From: Bacteroidota bacterium
Lineage (GTDB): Bacteria > Bacteroidota > Ignavibacteria > Palsa-1295
Length of the DNA: 63,013 nucleotides
Reading direction: 5' to 3'
NCBI GenBank assembly: GCA_021324685.1
Contig: JAJPIQ010000073.1
Span: 1-63,013 of the forward strand
Part shown: in pieces, positions 9,901-18,548 of the stretch
Layout of the letters: every line of letters starts with the position of its first letter
Position numbering within the stretch: the first letter of the stretch is position 1
The notes under the pieces: model-generated
What the model was told of the DNA's origin: nothing
Databases searched by the model: none
What the model saw: the letters and a program-made list of their open reading frames with translations, nothing else
Translations under genes and position numbers: made by a program

Positions 9901-9964
9901 AAGCGCCGAGCTTCAGGACCTTAAAAATCATGCGGATGCGGACTCGCTGGCAAGCCGGCGATAA
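6941..9964 (+). CDS. DUF2723 membrane protein, probable GT-C glycosyltransferase (copy 1)
   Basis: A 1007-aa polytopic protein with many membrane helices in roughly the first 560 residues and a soluble C-terminal half. The N-terminal signature PTIPFWDCGEF (Asp36, Glu39) followed by HPPGAPLW is diagnostic for DUF2723, the family related to eukaryotic TMEM260 O-mannosyltransferases. The acidic pair in the first extracytoplasmic loop is where GT-C enzymes place catalytic residues. QNQQDPQPRERDYFYVG and FTYGDNDTFPLW are shared with copy 2. The last ~150 residues look helical and TPR-like. Predicted role: transfer of a sugar from a polyprenyl-phosphate donor to exported proteins or lipids. It starts 7 bases after the hemW stop. 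Confidence 0.88.
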   Translation: MRPEYKRVHYILGAVAFVGAFITYVSTMQPTIPFWDCGEFAAAASALQIPHPPGAPLWTIVGRIAMLLPTFSDPAARYNIFSVISSALSILLLYLTLVRLIRIWRGLPRSTADAIILFGGAMIGAFAYCWTDSFWFNALECEVYAFGSLFISLVPWLLLVWYEHADEPGNERYLLVIAYVIGLSLGVHQLALLTMFPAFMIVYMRRWKSITEGEWTASIFVSILAIGVVALIVLNSPSSIQIYEWVLAGAGAIYYCYRAFQKQRGWQTMVLSSVIAFAVTFVVILSKLVEWAGESKGIISVVALAAIVGSLVYAHRTKKPAVALSGWMLLLIFLGYTTYLFVMVRAAQNPPMNENAPSTFAKLAGYINRDQYGSMSLSDEFAHRRLPQQKDDHPNTWGDAAASDGGPPYTSDFNFFWRYQTNTMFHRYLGWNFIGRTDDYKGAGVDFSKTWGLPFLIGLFGIYWQFRKDPKRGLVLLGTFIIMGYLVDWYQNQQDPQPRERDYFYVGAFYIYAMWIGIGAVGIMELVKQQYASWSESKIAKIVAGTCALLFMAGPLNQCLGLAGMIEGQPFSKSAKWAEYSRKHNWIPWEYAYNILQSCEPNAILFTYGDNDTFPLWCLQDAYHIRRDVRIVQLQLVTMMWNVRQLKTDNDWGAKAITLTTFTDDLLKLPDDSVYKRLNWTPEPVTIPISAETARWMTGDSAATATNFVWTPKFVLPSDQVVLDIIKNNLTTRPICYSITVPEDSRAGLNKFLSYEGMTARVMPFEQPPDQTGIGGSIQPVRFAEAVFHDPKTPHSEPDRGMILHTYSDPESHFSGMDEEYSMGYRKQFIRLANWYLEHRDLANARRALDTMEARIPLARVPFDYSFASFTADIADKCGDWTVMQRYAARGAEGLKEQLANPDSRESQSGFQASYELGNLEMRAGAFDSARRDFEVLNEQSKPEEQAFLHLKLEECEARKLESEKQYDSAYRLFSELLAAYGPSPNRSAELQDLKNHADADSLASRR

Positions 9965-10078
9965 CGACTAAAAATCGGCATTTCAGGAGCTTTCCGAGCT
10001 TCGAATCAGTTCTTAGACGCCCTCGTTTTTTTAGAGGTGGAGAGCCTCGGCTGGAGGCCATTCATTTTATTCGAACCG

Positions 10079-13000
10079 ATGCAGACCAAACGTATTCATT
10101 ACGCGCTGGCAGCGCTTAGTTTCCTCGTTGCAGCGTTTACGTACCTCTCGACCATGCAGCCTTCGATCCCGTTCTGGGATTGCGGTGAATTCTTAGGAGC
10201 TGCCGCTACCCTGGGCATTTCCCATCCTCCGGGAGCACCGCTATGGACGCTCATGGGCCGTTTTGCCGAGCTTATCGTTCCTATGTCCGACCTGGCAGCA
10301 CGGTGCAATGCTCTTTCGGCGATTTTCGGCGCACTCTCCTCGATGTTCCTGTATCTTTCGACGGTCCGAATCATCAGAATGTGGCGTGGAAATCCGCAGT
10401 CCGTTTCCGACGCCATTTTGCATTACGGCAGTGCGTTTGTCGCCGCGCTTGCCTTCACCTGGAGCGATAGTGTCTGGTTCAATTCGAACGAATTTATCGT
10501 CTTTTCGCCGGGCCTTTTATTTATCAGTATTATTATCTGGCTCGGCCTCATCTGGAACGAACGTGCGTCCGATCGCGGCAGCGAGAAATACCTTCTGTTT
10601 ATTTTCTATCTCATCGGTCTTTCGATGGGTGCGCACCAAATGTCCATGCTTGCCTTCTTCCCGATCTGGGTGCTCATTTACTACAAGCATTGGTCGAAGC
10701 TCGATTTTAAAGGCTGGATGAAGATGGTGCTTACGGGCGTAGTGGCATTCCTCTTTATTTTCCTGGTCGTGCTTACCGGCCTTGTCGGATGGCTCGGAGG
10801 CTCGAAGCAGGGGCTGTTTACATGGCTCTCGGCTATTGCCTCGATCGGGTTTGTGATCTATTATTGGAACAATAATAGAAAACTTGCAGAATTAATCCTC
10901 TGGGGGGCAGGGCTGCTGCTACTCGGATATTCCACCTATGCGTTCGTGATGGTGCGGGGCTCGCAAAATCCGCCGATGGACCAGCACCATCCCTCGACCT
11001 TCGCTCAGTCCCATGGGCATGACGGACTGTACGAATATATTTCCCGCCAGCAGTATGGCGAAGCGCGCGAGTTCCCACGCCGCAATGACGATCCCGGTAT
11101 CAAGGACGATCCGATGCACGCACCGACCTGGGATGAAACGAAATATACGAGCTCGGCCGACTTTTTCTGGAAATACCAGACGGACCACATGTATATCCGA
11201 TACCTGCTCTGGAACTTCATTGGCCGCGCCAAGGACGTGCAGGACGCCGGTACCGACTGGACAAAAACGCTGGGCATCCCTTTTATCATCGGTGCATTCG
11301 GAATTTATTGGCATTTCCGGCGAGACCCCAAGCGAGCGCTCGCCATGCTCGCGGCGTTCATCCTGATGGGAATTTTTACGGCCTGGTACCAGAACCAGCA
11401 GGACGCGCAACCGCGCGAGCGCGATTATTTCTATGTCGGTTCGTTCTGGGTCTATGCCATGTGGATCGGCATCGGCGTGAGCGGGATCATGGAGTATCTG
11501 CGCGCTCGTTTTGCGAAAAAGCAGAACCTGCCGCTCCAGAATGCCGGACCGAACGATCGGGAAGTGATCGAAGCGCCCGATGAGACCGTTCCCGTCCTGC
11601 GCGGTGCCGGACCCGTCGGGGTCTTAGCCGGCACGCTTGCCCTCGCGGTGGTCCTCATTCCCCTTAACCAATGCCTTGGCCTTGCGGGGATGACGCTCTT
11701 CGGTCAGAGTTTCAAGCAGGCTTCCAAATGGGGCGAGTATTCGAGGGAACACAACAACGTCCCGCTGGAATACGCCTATAATATTCTTCAGAGCTGCGAA
11801 CCGGACGCGATCCTTTTCACGGCCGGCGATAACGATACGTTCCCGCTCTGGGCGATCCAGGACATGTACCATGTTCGCACCGACGTCCGCATTGTGAATT
11901 TATCGCTCGGGAATATGGGATGGTATGTCAAGCAGCTCAAAGACGACCACCCGTTCGGAGCGAAGACGGTCAACCTGCCCTCGTTTACGGAAGAGCAACT
12001 GGCCCATGAGGACGAGACCCAGCAGGGCATTCACATGCAGGTCGCGCCGCCCTCGATGGTGACGGTGAACGTTTCGGCGGCCGCCATGCAAAAGTTCACC
12101 GGCGTTGCCCAGCCCTATACCTTTAGCTGGAAATATGTTTCCCAGCACACCGATCCATACGATAAATCGCAATTCGTCTATGAAGTTGCCGATCAGTTGG
12201 TGAGGGATATCGTGGTGAACAACATTAACGACCGGCCGATCTATTTTGCGATCGGCCTTCCGCCGAGTTATTGGACCGGCCTCGACAATCACGGCGTCTT
12301 CGAAGGGCTCGTCGCTCGTATCGTTCCCACGGAACACCCGGCGCCGCACCAGCTTTTCGATGGCGATATCAACGAGCCGTTATACCGTCAGATCGCGTTC
12401 CAGACCACGCCGGCGCTGCAGGACCGCCCGTACCGCGCCATGCTCTTAAATAGTTTCCGCGATCCCAAATCGAACCGGAGCGGCCTCGACGAGCAATACG
12501 GCACGACCACCTATTTCGAGATGTACGGACGGCTCGCCAATTATTATATCAATCACAATCAGATGGCCGATGCGCGCCGTACGCTCGATACGTTCAGCGC
12601 CCGGTTGCCGATCGACCTCATCGATTGGACGGATAACGTCCAGGAGTCGGTCGGTATCTTACAAGAGACCGGAGAACTCTACAAGATCACCGGCGATGTC
12701 CCGATGGCTCAGAAGTACATCCGGAAAGCCGCCATGATACTCAGCGCGTCCGGTACGGACGAGGGAGCGGTCGGGAGCGATCAATACCTCCAAAATGAGT
12801 TCCGAAAGGGCGACCTCTACATCAGCGCGGAAATGTACGATTCGGCGCGATCGGTATTTTCCACGCTCCGGTCGCAGACCGAAGGTGGGAACCAACTGTA
12901 TGTCGATTTTCGCTTGTCGCAGATCGATGCCCGGGTACTCGAAAAACAAGGAAAGAAAAAGGAGGCTTTGGCGAAGCTGAACGATATACTCACCAAGTAT

Positions 13001-13195
13001 GCGCAGCTCGCGCAGATGGGCGTTGGCAGCGAATTGAATGCCGTTCGCCAGGAGCGCGATGCACTTGCGGCCTCGCTCGGCATGGCGGATACGCTGAAAG
13101 CATCGGCTCCCGGCGCGCCCCCGGTTTCCGGTAATACGAACCCGGCGGCTCCCAATACGGGGCCGAATGCCGCGCAACGAACGGACAAAAAATAG
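10079..13195 (+). CDS. DUF2723 membrane protein, probable GT-C glycosyltransferase (copy 2)
   Basis: Paralogue of the preceding gene with the same PSIPFWDCGEF and HPPGAPLW signature, TM-rich N-terminal half, QNQQDAQPRERDYFYVG and GDNDTFPLW blocks, and a helical TPR-like C-terminal region. I place the start at ATG 10079 because MQTKRIHYAL aligns with the start of copy 1; a GTG at 10037 would add 14 non-conserved residues. It differs by an Asp/His-rich insertion in the loop before the TSSADFFWKYQ block and by a Pro/Asn/Ala-rich C-terminal tail. The predicted product is 1038 aa. The tandem pair suggests two acceptor or donor specificities. Confidence 0.88.
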   Translation: MQTKRIHYALAALSFLVAAFTYLSTMQPSIPFWDCGEFLGAAATLGISHPPGAPLWTLMGRFAELIVPMSDLAARCNALSAIFGALSSMFLYLSTVRIIRMWRGNPQSVSDAILHYGSAFVAALAFTWSDSVWFNSNEFIVFSPGLLFISIIIWLGLIWNERASDRGSEKYLLFIFYLIGLSMGAHQMSMLAFFPIWVLIYYKHWSKLDFKGWMKMVLTGVVAFLFIFLVVLTGLVGWLGGSKQGLFTWLSAIASIGFVIYYWNNNRKLAELILWGAGLLLLGYSTYAFVMVRGSQNPPMDQHHPSTFAQSHGHDGLYEYISRQQYGEAREFPRRNDDPGIKDDPMHAPTWDETKYTSSADFFWKYQTDHMYIRYLLWNFIGRAKDVQDAGTDWTKTLGIPFIIGAFGIYWHFRRDPKRALAMLAAFILMGIFTAWYQNQQDAQPRERDYFYVGSFWVYAMWIGIGVSGIMEYLRARFAKKQNLPLQNAGPNDREVIEAPDETVPVLRGAGPVGVLAGTLALAVVLIPLNQCLGLAGMTLFGQSFKQASKWGEYSREHNNVPLEYAYNILQSCEPDAILFTAGDNDTFPLWAIQDMYHVRTDVRIVNLSLGNMGWYVKQLKDDHPFGAKTVNLPSFTEEQLAHEDETQQGIHMQVAPPSMVTVNVSAAAMQKFTGVAQPYTFSWKYVSQHTDPYDKSQFVYEVADQLVRDIVVNNINDRPIYFAIGLPPSYWTGLDNHGVFEGLVARIVPTEHPAPHQLFDGDINEPLYRQIAFQTTPALQDRPYRAMLLNSFRDPKSNRSGLDEQYGTTTYFEMYGRLANYYINHNQMADARRTLDTFSARLPIDLIDWTDNVQESVGILQETGELYKITGDVPMAQKYIRKAAMILSASGTDEGAVGSDQYLQNEFRKGDLYISAEMYDSARSVFSTLRSQTEGGNQLYVDFRLSQIDARVLEKQGKKKEALAKLNDILTKYAQLAQMGVGSELNAVRQERDALAASLGMADTLKASAPGAPPVSGNTNPAAPNTGPNAAQRTDKK

Positions 13196-13212
13196 GCTCT
13201 CCATCGCCACGA

Positions 13213-13950
13213 GTGTTCCTTTCACTAATTATTCCGGCGTATAATGAAGCCGACCGCATCGGGCCTTCGATCGAGAAGGCGTATGCGTACTTCGAGCATA
13301 CGGACTACGATGCAGAGATTATTATCGTCGACGATGGATCGAGCGATCGTACGATCGATGCGGTAAAAGAGGTGTTCGCGAAAAAGCCGGGCACGCTGGA
13401 ACGCATCGCGACACGCGTGATCCCGCTGGGAACGAACAGCGGCAAAGGCGCCGCGGTAAAGCGCGGCATGCTCGACGCGCGCGGCCGCATCCGGATCTTT
13501 ACCGACGCCGATTTTTCAACGCCGATCAAGGAGATCGCGAAGATCATTCCGCTCATTGCTTCCGGGGAGTACGATGTGGTGATCGGGTCGCGTGCCGCCG
13601 ACGGACGCGTGCTCGTGAAGAAGCATCAACCGTGGTATCGCGAAGCCATGGGCCGATTTTATAACGTGTTGGTCCAGCTCTTCGTATTTCGCGGGATCCG
13701 CGATACGCAATGTGGATTCAAAGGATTTAGCGGCGATGCCGCGCAGATCCTGTTTTCCAGGCAGCAGGTCCATGGGTTTTCCTTCGACGTGGAAATCCTT
13801 TATCTTGCCCGGCGCTACGGTTATCGCATTCGCGAGATTGCCATCGAATGGTATAACGATGAACGATCGACGGTCGGGGCGCTGACCGACTCGGCAAAAA
13901 TGTTCTGGGAACTGCTTCGTATCCGAAACCTGCACCGCCACGATCGATAG
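13213..13950 (+). CDS. family 2 glycosyltransferase, polyprenyl-phosphate sugar synthase type
   Basis: A 245-aa GT-A glycosyltransferase. SLIIPAYNEADRI opens the fold, IVDDGSSDRT (about 38-47) binds the nucleotide, and FTDAD (Asp98, Asp100) is the metal-binding DxD. NSGKGAAVKRGM and the DTQCGFKGF block resemble dolichyl-phosphate glucose synthases (ALG5-like). No C-terminal membrane segment is present. The start is GTG at 13213, immediately followed by the conserved first strand, 17 bases after copy 2 of the DUF2723 gene. It probably makes the lipid-linked sugar used by the neighbouring DUF2723/YfhO-type GT-C proteins; that link rests on gene order and family knowledge. Confidence 0.88.
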   Translation: MFLSLIIPAYNEADRIGPSIEKAYAYFEHTDYDAEIIIVDDGSSDRTIDAVKEVFAKKPGTLERIATRVIPLGTNSGKGAAVKRGMLDARGRIRIFTDADFSTPIKEIAKIIPLIASGEYDVVIGSRAADGRVLVKKHQPWYREAMGRFYNVLVQLFVFRGIRDTQCGFKGFSGDAAQILFSRQQVHGFSFDVEILYLARRYGYRIREIAIEWYNDERSTVGALTDSAKMFWELLRIRNLHRHDR

Positions 13951-14024
13951 ACTTTTAACAGTTCCGAAGCACGGAAATAGCAATGATTTTTAGCCGCGGA
14001 TTTATAGAGAGTAGGAAAGAGACA

Positions 14025-14682
14025 GTCCCGAAGGGACGAAATATCAATAGCCGGTGGTTTTAACCACCGGATGTAGGAGAATCGTGAACATCCGAGTCCC
14101 GAAGGGACGATAGAAAATACGCCGAGGAATGGCTTCTACATTTTCAAACATCCTTCTGCATTACATTTTCGCGCCGAAGGGACGCGAAAATAGATTGCGC
14201 GATGATTTTCGTGAAGACTTGCATAAATACATTCACGGAATTCTCAATAACACCAAAAGCAAGCAATTAGCCATCGGAAGTGTCGAAGGCCACCTGCATC
14301 TCTTGGTCAGCGCGCATCCGACAGAAGCTACCGCCGACCTCATAAAATTAGTGAAAGGGAATAGTTCTCGATTTATAAACGAGCGCGGTTTCGTTCAGCG
14401 CCACTTCGAATGGCAGGAGGGATACGGTGTGTTTTCACATTCCTCTTCAGAAAAAAATCGAGTGATGCACTCTGTCACGCATCAAAAAGAACATCATGCG
14501 GTCCAACCGTTTCGAATTGAACTTGTTCGGATTCTGAATAAGACTGGAATCGTTTATAATGAAGCCTACTTATTTCAGTGGATGGAAGATAGTTCTAACG
14601 TCCCTTCGGGACTCGTAATCGAAAAGGAGCCGGCCATCCGGTGACTGAAGTCACCGGCTATTTTATTGCGTCCCTTCGGGAC
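14025..14682 (+). mobile_element. complete REP/RAYT element (IS200-like transposase with paired palindromes)
   Basis: The transposase ORF is bracketed by mirror-image sets of palindromes. On the left are GTCCCGAAGGGAC (14025-14037), a 9-bp-stem CCGGTGGTT/AACCACCGG hairpin (14051-14070) and GTCCCGAAGGGAC (14096-14108). On the right are GTCCCTTCGGGAC (14600-14612), CCGGTGAC-TGAA-GTCACCGG (14638-14657) and GTCCCTTCGGGAC (14670-14682). This matches REP pairs around RAYT genes. It sits between the GT2 stop and the YfhO-like start, ending only 10 bases before that ATG, so it has inserted into a glycosylation operon. A lone copy of the palindrome lies at 21606-21618. Confidence 0.85.
14129..14644 (+). 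CDS. REP-associated tyrosine transposase (RAYT, Y1 family)
   Basis: A 171-aa Y1-type HUH nuclease that cuts and joins single-stranded REP hairpins. The metal-binding HUH motif is HLH (His55, His57) in VEGHLHLLV, and the catalytic tyrosine is probably Tyr99 in WQEGYGVFSHS. The family's later QKEHH block is present. The start ATG follows the left palindromes directly. The last third of the ORF runs into the right palindrome (14600-14612). The protein looks intact, so the element could still be active. Confidence 0.88.
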   Translation: MASTFSNILLHYIFAPKGRENRLRDDFREDLHKYIHGILNNTKSKQLAIGSVEGHLHLLVSAHPTEATADLIKLVKGNSSRFINERGFVQRHFEWQEGYGVFSHSSSEKNRVMHSVTHQKEHHAVQPFRIELVRILNKTGIVYNEAYLFQWMEDSSNVPSGLVIEKEPAIR

Positions 14683-14692
14683 GATCTCGAAT

Positions 14693-17050
14693 ATGGCAAC
14701 CAAGACCATCCGTAAATCACCAAATTCCTCCGTGCCTTCGCAAGCTTTGTCGAAGAAGCGGCAACAGCGAGCAGAAGCCTTGAAAAAACCCGCCACCCTT
14801 CGCGCGTTTTCGCCGTGGTATATTCTGCTCTTCTTTTTGGCCCTTACGCTTGTGTTCCATTCCGATATTCTTTTCGGAGCTAAGTTCTTATGGGAAGATT
14901 TTGTGGAACAGGAATTCCCGTTTCGAACGCTGGCGGCGAGTTCGCTTGCACAGGGAGTGTTACCGCAATGGGACCCCTACGTCTTTGCAGGGATGCCCTT
15001 CATGGCCGATGTGCAGGTCGCGTTCTGGTATCCTTTTAATTTATTGCAATCGCTGTTTGTCTCGGGCGGACATCTTTCGCCGATCGTGATGGAGTGGTTC
15101 ATCCTGCTCCATTTTACAATTGCCGGCTTTGGGATGTATTGGTTCGCAAAAAAGATTTTTGCTATCGACGACTGGTCGGCCACATTTGCCGGGATCGCGT
15201 ACGGATTCGGAGGATACATTACGGCGCAATCGATCCATCAGATGATCGTCTATCATATTGCGCTTTTTCCCTTTGTTGCTTATTTTTTTATTCGCGGATT
15301 CGATTCCTGGAAGCACGCGATCGTCGGGGGACTATTTCTCGGAGCGATGTACCTGGCGGGACACCCGCAGTCGACGCTCTATTTTACGTTTTTTCTTGCG
15401 TTGCTCGCCGTCTATGAGATCGTCCATCGCGCCCGTCAGAAGAGCGGCCCGATCGATTGGCAGACGATCGTCCGCATCGCATTACCTGTTGCGATCGGAT
15501 TTGGGATCTTTGCGATCCAATTCCTTCCGTCCCAGGAACTTGCAAACCTTTCGCGCCGGGAAACGATCACCTATGAAAAGTCGCTGGATGGTTCCCTGAC
15601 GTGGGGGCATGTGCTGACCCTTGTGCTGCCACGCTTGTTCGGCGTTACGAATGGCGCCGGCGATGCCAAAGTACCGTATTGGAACGGCCCCTATTATCTC
15701 TCCTGGGAGACCGCGATCTATATTGGCATCCTGCCGCTCTTTTTTGCGATCATGGCGGCCCTGGGGTTCCGGAAAACGAAGTACGTTCCGTTCCTTGCCG
15801 GCATGGCGCTCCTTGCGGTCTTGTTTGCGCTGGGCGATCACTTTTTTCTGTACCGGCTGTTCTTCCAGCTCCCGTTGTTCGATAAGTTCCGAACGCCGGC
15901 GAGAATGATGGTGCTCTTCAGCTTTTCGAGTTGCGCGCTCGCGGGCATTGGGCTTTCGCACGCCATTCGGGCGAACGAACAAAAGTGGGGAGGCGGCAAA
16001 GGCATTGTGGCCCGGGTAGTTCTCGTCCTGCCGTGGTTGTTGGCGATCGCCGGGATGTTCCATGCAACGTCATTTCTTAAGACGGCGCCCGAAGGGGCCG
16101 ATGAGTCCATCGCGTGGGCTGCCAGTCTTGCGACGTTTCCCGTGCTTGCGCTGATCGTTTTTACCGGGCTCCATTATTTCGGGAAGTTACGCGGTCAACT
16201 GTTTGCCGGGCTTGCGATCGCTACGACGATTATCGAGCTCTGTTCGTATGGAATGTCGCTGAACGCGTCACCGGAAGACCCGCGTGATGCATTCCGCCAG
16301 CAGCCTGAACTCGTCACGATGCTGAAGCAGGACGAAGAAAAAGAATTGAGCCGTGCGCGTACGCGCCTGGGAAGTGAAATGCTCCTGAAGCGCAATCAGG
16401 GAGCCTACGACCGGATTCAACTCATCGAGGGATACGACCCGCTCGTCCTGCAGCGGGTGTTCCCGGACATGGCTAATTCGGAAGCGAGCATGGACCTGAT
16501 GAACGTGAAGTGGTCCATCACGAATGGCCCCTCGCCAGGCTTTGGAATGCGCCCGAACTACATGCCGCGCATCAAGCTATACTATACGGCGGATATCCTT
16601 CCCGATTCCGCCGCACTGCAAAGATTAAAAATGGATTCGAGTTACGATTACCGCGATCGGATCTTGCTCGAAGAGCCGCTCGAGCGGCCGCTGGGACCGG
16701 CCGATCCGGCCGCCACGGCCCGGATCGCGTATTATGGCGACAATCGTATCGAAGCGTCCGTGACCACGGCTTCGAACGCCATGCTGTTCTTTTCCGAGAT
16801 CTATTATCCGGAGTGGAGGGCCTACGTCGATGGCCGGCCGGCAAAACTATATCGTGCTTTTACGACCCTGCGGGCGGTTGAAGTTCCCGCCGGTCATCAT
16901 ACGGTGACGCTCCACTACGAGTCGAGTGCGTTTGCGGCGGGGAGCCTTATTACGGTCCTCACGCTCCTCGTCTCTCTTGGCGGCCTCGGTATCGTCGTCT
17001 TTCAGGAGCGGCGCACAAAACAAAAGACCGTGACATCGGACTCGATTTGA
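14693..17050 (+). CDS. YfhO-like polytopic membrane protein (GT-C type)
   Basis: A 785-aa membrane protein with about a dozen predicted helices and an extracytoplasmic C-terminal beta-rich domain ending in one more helix. The FLWEDFVEQEFPF acidic segment after TM1, the GVLPQWDPYVFAGMPF loop, and the C-terminal FFSEIYYPEWRAYVDG motif match YfhO-family proteins, which glycosylate lipid-linked polymers in firmicutes. The start is the ATG at 14693; the longer TTG frame begins inside the transposon palindrome. The N-terminal 40 residues are basic and cytoplasmic. With the upstream GT2 and DUF2723 genes it suggests extracytoplasmic glycosylation from a lipid-phosphate sugar. Confidence 0.85.
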   Translation: MATKTIRKSPNSSVPSQALSKKRQQRAEALKKPATLRAFSPWYILLFFLALTLVFHSDILFGAKFLWEDFVEQEFPFRTLAASSLAQGVLPQWDPYVFAGMPFMADVQVAFWYPFNLLQSLFVSGGHLSPIVMEWFILLHFTIAGFGMYWFAKKIFAIDDWSATFAGIAYGFGGYITAQSIHQMIVYHIALFPFVAYFFIRGFDSWKHAIVGGLFLGAMYLAGHPQSTLYFTFFLALLAVYEIVHRARQKSGPIDWQTIVRIALPVAIGFGIFAIQFLPSQELANLSRRETITYEKSLDGSLTWGHVLTLVLPRLFGVTNGAGDAKVPYWNGPYYLSWETAIYIGILPLFFAIMAALGFRKTKYVPFLAGMALLAVLFALGDHFFLYRLFFQLPLFDKFRTPARMMVLFSFSSCALAGIGLSHAIRANEQKWGGGKGIVARVVLVLPWLLAIAGMFHATSFLKTAPEGADESIAWAASLATFPVLALIVFTGLHYFGKLRGQLFAGLAIATTIIELCSYGMSLNASPEDPRDAFRQQPELVTMLKQDEEKELSRARTRLGSEMLLKRNQGAYDRIQLIEGYDPLVLQRVFPDMANSEASMDLMNVKWSITNGPSPGFGMRPNYMPRIKLYYTADILPDSAALQRLKMDSSYDYRDRILLEEPLERPLGPADPAATARIAYYGDNRIEASVTTASNAMLFFSEIYYPEWRAYVDGRPAKLYRAFTTLRAVEVPAGHHTVTLHYESSAFAAGSLITVLTLLVSLGGLGIVVFQERRTKQKTVTSDSI

Positions 17051-17055
17051 CGATC

Positions 17056-18135
17056 ATGGCGAGAGAAAAAATTTTAGTGCTCGCTCTGCCCGGAATTGGC
17101 GATGCCTTGCTTGCCACGCCGATGATCGAATTGCTCCGAAAGGCAAGACCCGATGCCGAGATCCATGCCTTCATCATGTTCTCGAGCACGAAGGAGATGT
17201 ACGAGCACGATGCGTTCATCGACCGGGTCCACTACTACGATTTTTTGAATGCATCGAAATCGGGGGCTTTGAAATTCGTTTCCGATCTTCGAACGCTTCG
17301 TTTCGATGTCTCGATCAATGTCTATCCCCAAAATCGGCGGGAATATAATTTCATTGCATTCCTGATCGGCGCGAAACGCCGCCTTGCAATAAAATACCGC
17401 CGCCGCGATCCCCAGAACTTGAGCTGGCTCAACACCGAGACGCTTCTCGAAGACGATACGCTCCATTGCGTCGAGGAGAATGTCCGGCTGCTCTCGCTGC
17501 TCGGCATCCGGCAGGAACTAAAAGAAGAGCTCCTGCCGGCGCTACGGCTCAACATCGCCTCCTCGCACGAAGCCTTCCGCGAGGAATGGCTGCGCGAGCA
17601 CCACTTGTCGAAGGAGATGCCCCTCGTCGGGTTCCATGCGGGGACCGCCTTGTTCAAGAACCATATACGGCGGCGGTGGGAACCGGAAAAATTTGCGGCG
17701 TTAGCCGTTCGACTTACGAATGAACTTGGCATGAAGGTCCTGCTCTTCGGAGGGCCGGAGGACAAAGACGCCAATGCGATCATACGGCAAAAAGCGGGGA
17801 ATGCCATTATTCCGGTCGAAACAAAAAGTATTCTGGACTCCGCAGCGATCATGCGGGCGCTCACATTATTTGTCTCTAACGACTCCTCGCTGATGCACAT
17901 TGCGGGAGCCCTCGGGTTGCCGACCGTCGCTATCTTCGGCCCGACCAACGAGACCTACGTCCATCCATGGAAAACGCGCTACACGATCGTTCACACCGGC
18001 ATCGAATGCCGCCCTTGCTTTGTCTATTCCCCGAAACCCCTAACCTGCTACCGCCAGGACCCCGCGGAACACTTCCTGTGTATTCGAGCCATCGAAGTCG
18101 ATCAGGTATTCCAGGCGGTGAGGGGATTGACGTGA
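17056..18135 (+). CDS. family 9 glycosyltransferase (heptosyltransferase-like)
   Basis: A 359-aa GT-B enzyme of the ADP-heptose:LPS heptosyltransferase type. The N-terminal LVLALPGIGDALLATPMIELLRKA and the C-terminal FVSNDSSLMHIAGALGLPTVAIFGPTN donor-binding motif are typical. PCFVYSPKPLTCYRQD resembles the C-terminal Cys-containing block of GT9 proteins. I chose ATG 17056 over the in-frame TTG at 17047, which overlaps the stop of the upstream gene. It probably adds a sugar to LPS core or another surface glycan at the cytoplasmic face. Confidence 0.9.
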   Translation: MAREKILVLALPGIGDALLATPMIELLRKARPDAEIHAFIMFSSTKEMYEHDAFIDRVHYYDFLNASKSGALKFVSDLRTLRFDVSINVYPQNRREYNFIAFLIGAKRRLAIKYRRRDPQNLSWLNTETLLEDDTLHCVEENVRLLSLLGIRQELKEELLPALRLNIASSHEAFREEWLREHHLSKEMPLVGFHAGTALFKNHIRRRWEPEKFAALAVRLTNELGMKVLLFGGPEDKDANAIIRQKAGNAIIPVETKSILDSAAIMRALTLFVSNDSSLMHIAGALGLPTVAIFGPTNETYVHPWKTRYTIVHTGIECRPCFVYSPKPLTCYRQDPAEHFLCIRAIEVDQVFQAVRGLT

Positions 18136-18200
18136 TGTGAGACGCCGCTGCTCCGGAAGCGGGACGAGGAGCGGGGCTAAGTGCAGGCGTAACGGCCTGC

Positions 18201-18240
18201 GCCAATTAAGGTGTGGACCGAAATGATATTTCGGTCCCAA
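18201..18240. repeat. hairpin direct repeat, copy A
   Basis: Contains the perfect 10-bp stem GGACCGAAAT-GAT-ATTTCGGTCC (18215-18237) preceded by CCAATTAAGGTGT. A second, nearly identical copy in the same orientation lies at 18549-18588. The 308 bases between them hold the antitoxin-like ORF. Either a small REP-family remnant or a terminator-like stem; no T tract follows. Confidence 0.7.
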
Positions 18241-18280
18241 CGATTTCGCCTGACGGTCGAATGTTGGCGTTGTAGTTACA

Positions 18281-18487
18281 TTAAAGTTCACGGAGCAGGT
18301 CTCGTGCCGGGCGCAATCGGAGTTTGCCACGGTCGGCAGCATTTACTTCTTCGATCGATCGCTTGATTTCACGTATCAGCTTTTTCTTTTCCGGCGAAAC
18401 GCGCTCGATCTTCACTCGCCGAATATTTTTCATAAGTTGAAGGAAAGAAGTGGCAAGACTGTCGTCCACCGTTACTAAAAAATCCAT
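18281..18487 (-). CDS. orphan antitoxin-like small protein
   Basis: A 68-aa protein starting MDFLVTVDD (ATG at 18487): a beta strand, a helix with FLQLMKNI, a VKIERVSPEKK stretch, a charged helix IREIKRSIEEVN and an end of GKLRLRPARDLLREL. This layout is common in Bacteroidota type II antitoxins paired with RelE/ParE toxins. No toxin follows in the 145 bases downstream, only repeats and the end of the GT9 gene, so if it is an antitoxin it is orphaned. Upstream residues of the longer frame are encoded within repeat sequence and are unlikely to be translated. Confidence 0.5.
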   Translation of the reverse strand: MDFLVTVDDSLATSFLQLMKNIRRVKIERVSPEKKKLIREIKRSIEEVNAADRGKLRLRPARDLLREL

Positions 18488-18548
18488 ACGGGTAAAAGCA
18501 TACGAATGCGAAGATAGTTCTGTTTTCAATAGCCCACGACGGCCCGCT

